Assembly (NCBI GenBank): GCA_963696325.1
Contig: CAVOJV010000027.1
Location: 1-47,374 of the forward strand
DNA: 47,374 bases
Source: CAVOJV01 sp963696325
Lineage (GTDB): Bacteria; Pseudomonadota; Gammaproteobacteria; Competibacterales; Competibacteraceae
Direction: 5' to 3'
This document shows, piece by piece, positions 47,045 through 47,374 of this stretch; positions within the stretch are counted from its first letter, which is position 1; each line of letters starts with the position of its first letter. The notes beneath the pieces are model-generated. The model searched no databases. It was not told where the DNA came from and saw only the letters and a program-made list of their open reading frames with translations. Both the position numbers and the translations under genes were made by a program.

Positions 47045-47265
47045 GACGGCGCATGACGGTGCTCCCGGGCCGTTGGGTTGAGTCGCGGTTTGCGGTCGTG
47101 CGGCCGGGCCGCCAGAAATTTTCGCCCGCCGGTCCAAGGCCCCAAGATAGGCGGCGAATAGCTGGTTGTGTTCGAGCTCGATCGGGAACCGGTTGTCGCC
47201 GCTGCGCGGCCCCGGTGTGACGAGTCGATGGTGCCGGCGAGAGTCAATGCGAGAGGACCAACATT

Positions 47266-47374
47266 ATGTTCGGCAAGCCCGCTTGGTTTGGCAAGAAAAC
47301 GGTCGGATGAGGGTTGCGTCCCGTGTCCTGGCAGGGATGGCTGTACGCCGCCCTCTGGGCCGGGGTCATCTGTG
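47266..47374 (+). CDS. Hypothetical protein, partial at the window edge (in-frame TGA)
   Basis: ATG 47266 with GAGAGGACC upstream reads MFGKPAWFGKKTVG, then a TGA, then GLRPVSWQGWLYAALWAGVI in the same frame to the window end. The second part is a hydrophobic helix and belongs naturally to the first. The TGA probably replaces a TGG (Trp). A small membrane protein family of unknown function is suggested. Confidence 0.5.

Noticed and set aside
46900..47247. Minus-strand gene opposite the ArfB end and downstream gap
   Set aside because: A stretch (RFPIELEHNQLFAAYLGAL) looks protein-like, but it has no start codon in frame and merges with the ArfB antisense; too weak to call.
1..47374. CRISPR array
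   Set aside because: No regularly spaced short direct repeats were seen; all repeats found are dispersed or inverted.

Overview
The window is two unrelated genomic pieces joined near position 29,358. Positions 1 to about 29,340 look like an anaerobic, sulfate-reducer-type Desulfobacterota genome: reductive dehalogenases, a tungsten aldehyde:ferredoxin oxidoreductase (AOR), an arylsulfotransferase, Liv ABC and TRAP uptake systems, and dispersed hairpin repeats. From about 29,359 to the end the DNA is visibly more GC-rich and planctomycete-like (Pirellulales style): an exported protein with the LEDRQMLA N-terminal motif, a planctomycete-type outer-membrane barrel, and a kinase fragment with VPKIIDFG. 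At the join, a planctomycete enolase is cut off directly after its SHRSG motif and continues into Desulfobacterota repeat DNA. I read the window as a chimeric contig; the two halves should not be interpreted as one genome.

Left piece. A partial reductive dehalogenase (minus strand, open at the left edge) and a PAS-PAS-LuxR regulator are followed on the plus strand by an SDR oxidoreductase, the AOR, livG-livF-livH-livM-livK, rdhA-rdhB, a repeat block, rdhB-rdhA and a TauE/SafE-like permease. Next come an IclR regulator, an arylsulfotransferase, a TRAP system (dctP and a fused dctQM), a uroporphyrinogen-decarboxylase-like methyltransferase, and a glutaredoxin fused to a radical-SAM-activase-like domain that lacks the cluster cysteines. 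The end holds GlcD/GlcF-like oxidoreductase subunits, a LarA-like protein, a cupin and an epimerase. Together they suggest uptake and anaerobic breakdown of halogenated or sulfated (probably aromatic) compounds; substrates cannot be read from sequence. Three repeat families each recur within this piece.

Right piece. Truncated enolase, riboflavin synthase, KsgA, a small conserved protein and a clear selenocysteine tRNA. The last 32 bases of that tRNA region recur exactly 4.5 kb downstream, bracketing a decayed island: two long inverted-repeat elements, an exported SdrD-B/beta-propeller protein, a serine recombinase without its catalytic domain, fragments of a kinase and of an ORF6N protein, and a perfect 52-bp palindrome. 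Beyond the island lie an alpha/beta-hydrolase, a fused fatty-acyl-AMP ligase/ACP/alpha-oxoamine synthase, an outer-membrane barrel, a TraB/GumN protein, a sugar-phosphate isomerase-like protein and an ArfB-type release factor.

Sequence quality. Most long genes in both halves carry single-base frameshifts, often in short homopolymers, while reading frame and conserved motifs resume at once. I treat these as sequencing errors and give whole-gene coordinates across them; frameshift positions are approximate.
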